Source of the DNA: Clostridium sp. KNHs205
Lineage (GTDB): Bacteria; Bacillota; Clostridia; Lachnospirales; Lachnospiraceae
Reading direction: 5' to 3'
NCBI RefSeq assembly: GCF_000702945.1
Contig: NZ_JNLE01000005.1
Span: 372,001-436,000 of the forward strand
Length of the DNA stretch: 64,000 bases
Made by a program: the position numbers and the translations under genes
Part shown: one piece after another, positions 60,667-64,000 of the stretch
How the letters are laid out: every line of letters begins with the position of its first letter
How positions within the stretch are numbered: the first letter of the stretch is position 1
Notes under the pieces: model-generated
The model's database searches: none
What the model was told of the DNA's origin: nothing
Seen by the model: only the letters and a program-made list of their open reading frames with translations

Positions 60667-60743
60667 GTTTTAAAGCACTTACTCGCTGATCTTATAATTA
60701 ATATCTCTGATATTTTAATTTACCTTAAAAGCTTTTGATATAA

Positions 60744-60790
60744 AATGGCTGTATACTTTCCTCCGCATAGCAGGTCAGTATACAGCCATT
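60744..60790. terminator. terminator after the metal uptake operon
   Basis: AATGGCTGTATAC (60744-60756) pairs perfectly with GTATACAGCCATT (60778-60790) around a 21-nt loop. On plus it is followed by AATGATTACTTTTTA. It also lies between this operon and the convergent FtsX-like gene. The rest of 60791-60959 is AT-rich with nothing recognisable. Confidence 0.75.
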
Positions 60791-60959
60791 AATGATTACT
60801 TTTTATAAAATAATAATAGTTTATGCATTCTTATAGCTTTGTTACTATAATACTGTACCTTAAATATGAGGCTTATTTAAAGTACAGCATTTCTTGTTTC
60901 AGATAATTTTTTCAGATTATACCATTTCCTATATGCATATTATTAATACAGAAGATAGC

Positions 60960-63900
60960 TTATTCCACAGATTTCAGTGATTCCAGCATCTCAATCGTCT
61001 TAAGCTTAAAATAAGTTACCATCTGCATTATCAGTGAAAATACCATGGTAATCAGCCAGGATAAGCCATAACTGATCCAACTGATTTCTCTTGATAATAT
61101 CATTTGGTCTCTCTCTACGATTCCAACAATAAAATCATGAAGATAGATTCCCATTACCAGGCCAACACAGGCACTGATAATTGTGAGCATTATGGCCTCT
61201 CGATAGATATAACCATTGGCCTCCTGATCCGTAAAACCAAGTACCTTAAGGGTCGCTATTTCTCGTAATCTCTCACTGATATTAATAGAGGTCAGGTTGT
61301 AAAGAACAATGATTGCCAGCAGCGATGCTACCACCACTATCAGCAGAATGATACTGTCCAGGCTGTCATTGCTTTCGATGGCTTTCTCCAATACATCACC
61401 GGTATAAATCACATTCATTACAAAGCCGCTGTCTATGAGATGCTCAGATAAAGTATCTTTATCCCCTGTAAAATCAGACACAATGGTATTATAGGTTGGT
61501 GCTTCACCAAAAATCTTATCATACAGTTCATTGCTCATATAGATATAATGAGAGGTATAGTTTTCTGTTACTGCACTGACAGTCAGGGAAAATACGTTAT
61601 TATCAGTATCTTTCACTGATAAGGTATCTCCTTTGCCAAGCTTCAGTACCTCTGCTAATTTCTGAGTTATTACAACTCCGCTGTCGCTAAGAGTAATTTC
61701 AGCTCCGCTTTTTGTATCTCTTAGGTTAAAGTATTCAGAAAATCCTTCCTGATTCTCCGGTACAATAACATAAGAATCCAGAACCTTTCCTTTCGCCTTA
61801 CGTTTGGAGCCGTCTGCATTATCAACTCTTCCTTTACTGCTTTGGAATGCTGTCTGTCTTATCAGCAGGGGATTATTTACCTGTTCTTTGGACAGCAGTT
61901 CTTGCAGTTCTCCAGAAATACTCTTCGTATCATCCTTCAGGAGCATCATGTTGCCATAGCGCAGTATTTCACCGTATTGCCTTTGCGCCACTCCCTGCAT
62001 GCTATCCCTTAAGCCAAAACCGACAAGTAACAAAGCTGTACATCCAGCTACACCCACAATAGTCATTAAGGCTCGTTTCTTGTATCTGAATATATTACGC
62101 ATGGTAACTTTCCAGGTAAAAGAAAGACGTTTCCAGATTGGAGTGATTCGCTCTAACAGAATTGTTTTTCCTTTGGCCAGAGGAACCGGACGCAGCAGGG
62201 CTGCCGGCTTCTGTTTTAATTCTTTATTACAGGAAACAACCGTAACCAGGGTCATCAGCACTATTGCCACTCCTAATATCTGAATAAATGACACCAGATC
62301 ATATTTTAATATAAGCGAGGGCAGTATATACTGATAATTGGAATAAATTAGAGGCGGAATAATACTGCAGCCTGCATAAAATCCCACTATTGAACCCAGA
62401 CCCGTAGCTGAGAGGATATAGAACAGGTAGGTAGAAATAATCTTGCCATCACTGTATCCAAGTGAGGTCAATGTCCCCAGTTCACTGCGTTCTTCTGCTA
62501 TCATACGTGTCATGGAGTTAGAGGTCATAAGCATTCCAAGCAATATAAAGAAGAAAGGGAATACTGCGGCAACTGAGTTGACCACATCAATATCAGTTTT
62601 TAAGCTAGTGTAACCTACTGCGGCATCTCTGTCCTGTATATACCATTTGGGCCTTTCCAGTTTGGAAAGTTCTTCTCTGGCATCTTTGATCTTGCCCTCA
62701 GCATCTGCCATTTCTGTATTGAACTTGTCAAGATTTTCATTATATTCCGCATAGCCATCAGCCAGCTTCTTCTCGTTATCTTCTATTTCTGCTTTTCCTT
62801 TGGCAATTTCTTTCTCAGCTTTTTGAATCTCTGCCTGAAAGGTTTCAATACCCTTATTCAGCTCCTTCTCTTTTGCAGCTAAAGTATCAATAGAGCCTCT
62901 TAAAGCTAACATACCATTATAGCCTTCCGTATATTGCCGGATGGATGCATTAAGCTGTTCTGCTTCGGGACTACCTTCCGGGAGCAGTGCTGCCTGCCCT
63001 TTTAGCTGAGTAAGTGCAGTTTCCAGCTCTGCTATTTTGGCATTCAATCCCTTCCGGTTTGTTCCGCTTTGGGTAAGTGCTGCGTCAATCTCCTTCCAGC
63101 CGTCAGCTATCTGGACCCTGGCGGCAGCAAATTCACGATTCTGCTTCTCCTTGTTATTCTTTAGCGTCTGCTCGTTTTCTTTAAGCTCGCTCTTTCCGTC
63201 TTCCAGTTTTTTTGCGTTATCGTCCAGTTCTGTCTTAGCATCATTAAGCTTTGTTTCTCCTTTCGCTTTTTCTGAGCTCAATTTATCTTCATTTTCTTTA
63301 ATTTCAGCATCTGCTTCATTATAAATCTCATTATAACGGGCAGTTTCTCTCTCTGCCTTTATACTCACCAGCTGCTCCTGAAGCTTCTCTGCTGCCTCAT
63401 CATAAGCATCTGAATAGGCAATAGTATCCTTGGCGCCTGCTGCTGTCAGATAGATTTCCGTATAGACATCCATGGTAAAATTACTGCTGTTTATAAATAT
63501 AAAGGAAGATAGTTTACCGTCTCCATTTGTAGTGCTTCCATATTCCTCTGCCAGATAGAGCACTGATTCAGCGGTTCCTACTACTGTGAACTCTTTGTTC
63601 TTAAGCTTGTCACTGACATCATCGGTTATTACAAGCTTATCTCCGATTTTATACGACTTGCTGTCTGTTATACACTCCGTATCCTTCTGAGGCATTCTTC
63701 CTTCAACCAGTTTTACCTTATTTACTGATTCCAGACCATGAAGCCTAACAGTCAGACCGCTTGCTGTCTGACCACTTACAGTCTGGACAGCTGTAGTTTG
63801 ACTACCTGTAGTCTGCCCGTCGGTAGTCTTAACTCCTGTAGTCTGATTGTTTGTAGTCTTACCATTTCCGGCCTGGCTACCTGCGGTCAGACTACTCGTA

Positions 63901-63998
63901 GTCTGGCTATCCGTAGTCATCTCCTGTGCCAGGACATCCAAAGAGTACGCAGGTATTACAGCCTCTGCATTACTAAGGGCTTTCAGAGCCACCACATC
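60960..63998 (-). CDS. FtsX-like ABC permease with long coiled coil, 5' part missing
   Basis: More than 1010 residues are visible and the frame is open to the right edge. The missing N-terminus probably includes the first membrane helix. The order is: MacB-like extracellular domain with a QTTG-type 5-residue repeat (about visible residues 28-84), long coiled coil (about 220-440), first FtsX domain with three helices (about 460-600), second MacB-like domain, and the last FtsX domain (about 880-1005: LLIVVVASLLAIIVLYNLTSINISERLREIATLKVLGFT). Such proteins work with a separate ATPase, often in lipoprotein, peptide or cell-wall hydrolase control. Confidence 0.88.
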   Translation of the reverse strand, partial: DVVALKALSNAEAVIPAYSLDVLAQEMTTDSQTTSSLTAGSQAGNGKTTNNQTTGVKTTDGQTTGSQTTAVQTVSGQTASGLTVRLHGLESVNKVKLVEGRMPQKDTECITDSKSYKIGDKLVITDDVSDKLKNKEFTVVGTAESVLYLAEEYGSTTNGDGKLSSFIFINSSNFTMDVYTEIYLTAAGAKDTIAYSDAYDEAAEKLQEQLVSIKAERETARYNEIYNEADAEIKENEDKLSSEKAKGETKLNDAKTELDDNAKKLEDGKSELKENEQTLKNNKEKQNREFAAARVQIADGWKEIDAALTQSGTNRKGLNAKIAELETALTQLKGQAALLPEGSPEAEQLNASIRQYTEGYNGMLALRGSIDTLAAKEKELNKGIETFQAEIQKAEKEIAKGKAEIEDNEKKLADGYAEYNENLDKFNTEMADAEGKIKDAREELSKLERPKWYIQDRDAAVGYTSLKTDIDVVNSVAAVFPFFFILLGMLMTSNSMTRMIAEERSELGTLTSLGYSDGKIISTYLFYILSATGLGSIVGFYAGCSIIPPLIYSNYQYILPSLILKYDLVSFIQILGVAIVLMTLVTVVSCNKELKQKPAALLRPVPLAKGKTILLERITPIWKRLSFTWKVTMRNIFRYKKRALMTIVGVAGCTALLLVGFGLRDSMQGVAQRQYGEILRYGNMMLLKDDTKSISGELQELLSKEQVNNPLLIRQTAFQSSKGRVDNADGSKRKAKGKVLDSYVIVPENQEGFSEYFNLRDTKSGAEITLSDSGVVITQKLAEVLKLGKGDTLSVKDTDNNVFSLTVSAVTENYTSHYIYMSNELYDKIFGEAPTYNTIVSDFTGDKDTLSEHLIDSGFVMNVIYTGDVLEKAIESNDSLDSIILLIVVVASLLAIIVLYNLTSINISERLREIATLKVLGFTDQEANGYIYREAIMLTIISACVGLVMGIYLHDFIVGIVERDQMILSREISWISYGLSWLITMVFSLIMQMVTYFKLKTIEMLESLKSVE
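63750..63930. repeat. degenerate 15-bp in-frame tandem repeats in the FtsX gene
   Basis: Plus-strand units of the form GTAGTCTGNNNNNNN repeat about every 15 bp, for example GTAGTCTGCCCGTCG, GTAGTCTTAACTCCT and GTAGTCTGATTGTTT. On the minus strand they encode a low-complexity stretch of NNQTT, GVKTT, DGQTT, GSQTT, AVQTV-type five-residue units. Confidence 0.8.
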
Positions 63999-64000
63999 CT

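Overview
The window looks like chromosome of a low-GC anaerobic Firmicute, most likely a Lachnospiraceae or Clostridium-type bacterium (inference). The signs are strong AGGAGG-type ribosome sites, AT-rich intergenic DNA, a single-chain purine enzyme PurL, clostridial c-di-GMP proteins, a desulfoferrodoxin-type domain, bacteriohemerythrin, and many small accessory enzymes each with its own regulator. I see no rRNA, tRNA, CRISPR array or prophage. One complete IS3-family insertion sequence is present.

Layout. 1-8 kb: the end of rsgA, a long hairpin, an 11-bp tandem array, ldh, a membrane diguanylate cyclase and purL. 8-15 kb: an ECF sigma factor with an RsiV-type anti-sigma factor, then a two-subunit ABC exporter behind a TetR regulator with a double operator. 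15-31 kb: accessory genes, namely a UMF1-type transporter overlapping a zinc phospholipase C-like gene, MocR regulator/LysA-family decarboxylase, GH29 fucosidase/AraC, nitroreductase/HxlR, a cysteine hydrolase, a pectin acetylesterase-like protein, several GNAT acetyltransferases, and an XRE regulator and a membrane protein that share a C-terminal domain. 31-36 kb: a GGDEF-EAL protein and the mccB-mccA reverse transsulfuration pair. 36-42 kb: a repair/redox/sensing stretch with Ada, a GIY-YIG-like protein, an XRE regulator fused to a complete desulfoferrodoxin-like domain, a MarR-GNAT fusion, an AlkC-like glycosylase, CheX and bacteriohemerythrin. 42-47 kb: a second MocR regulator with an EamA transporter, three GNATs and a methyltransferase. 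47-52 kb: a four-gene siderophore/iron uptake operon. 52-57 kb: an unrecognised Cys-motif protein, a GNAT, a rhomboid protease, and the IS element inserted into a tandem-repeat leader. 57-60.7 kb: a TroABCD-like metal uptake operon with a near-perfect DtxR-family operator. 61-64 kb: an FtsX-like permease running off the right edge.

Two themes go beyond gene calling. First, at least six unrelated tandem-repeat arrays (units of 11, 12/14, 15-17, 17, 18 and 17/22 bp) sit just 3' of genes, and two of them overlap the stop codon. The 17-bp array reads, in the direction of the upstream gene, as a chain of Shine-Dalgarno plus five- or six-codon overlapping mini-ORFs. Second, metal and redox sensing recurs: DtxR-like operators before both metal-uptake operons, the XRE-desulfoferrodoxin fusion, and hemerythrin-CheX. 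Nine GNAT acetyltransferase genes (one frameshifted, one fused to MarR) occur in 64 kb.

Where several starts were possible, the start was chosen by ribosome-binding site and family N-terminus. These starts are 7983, 9069, 19188, 24210, 24353, 25832, 26050, 37791, 41192, 43250, 45827, 47337, 54768 and 59548. All functional assignments come from reading translated sequence; no database search was run.
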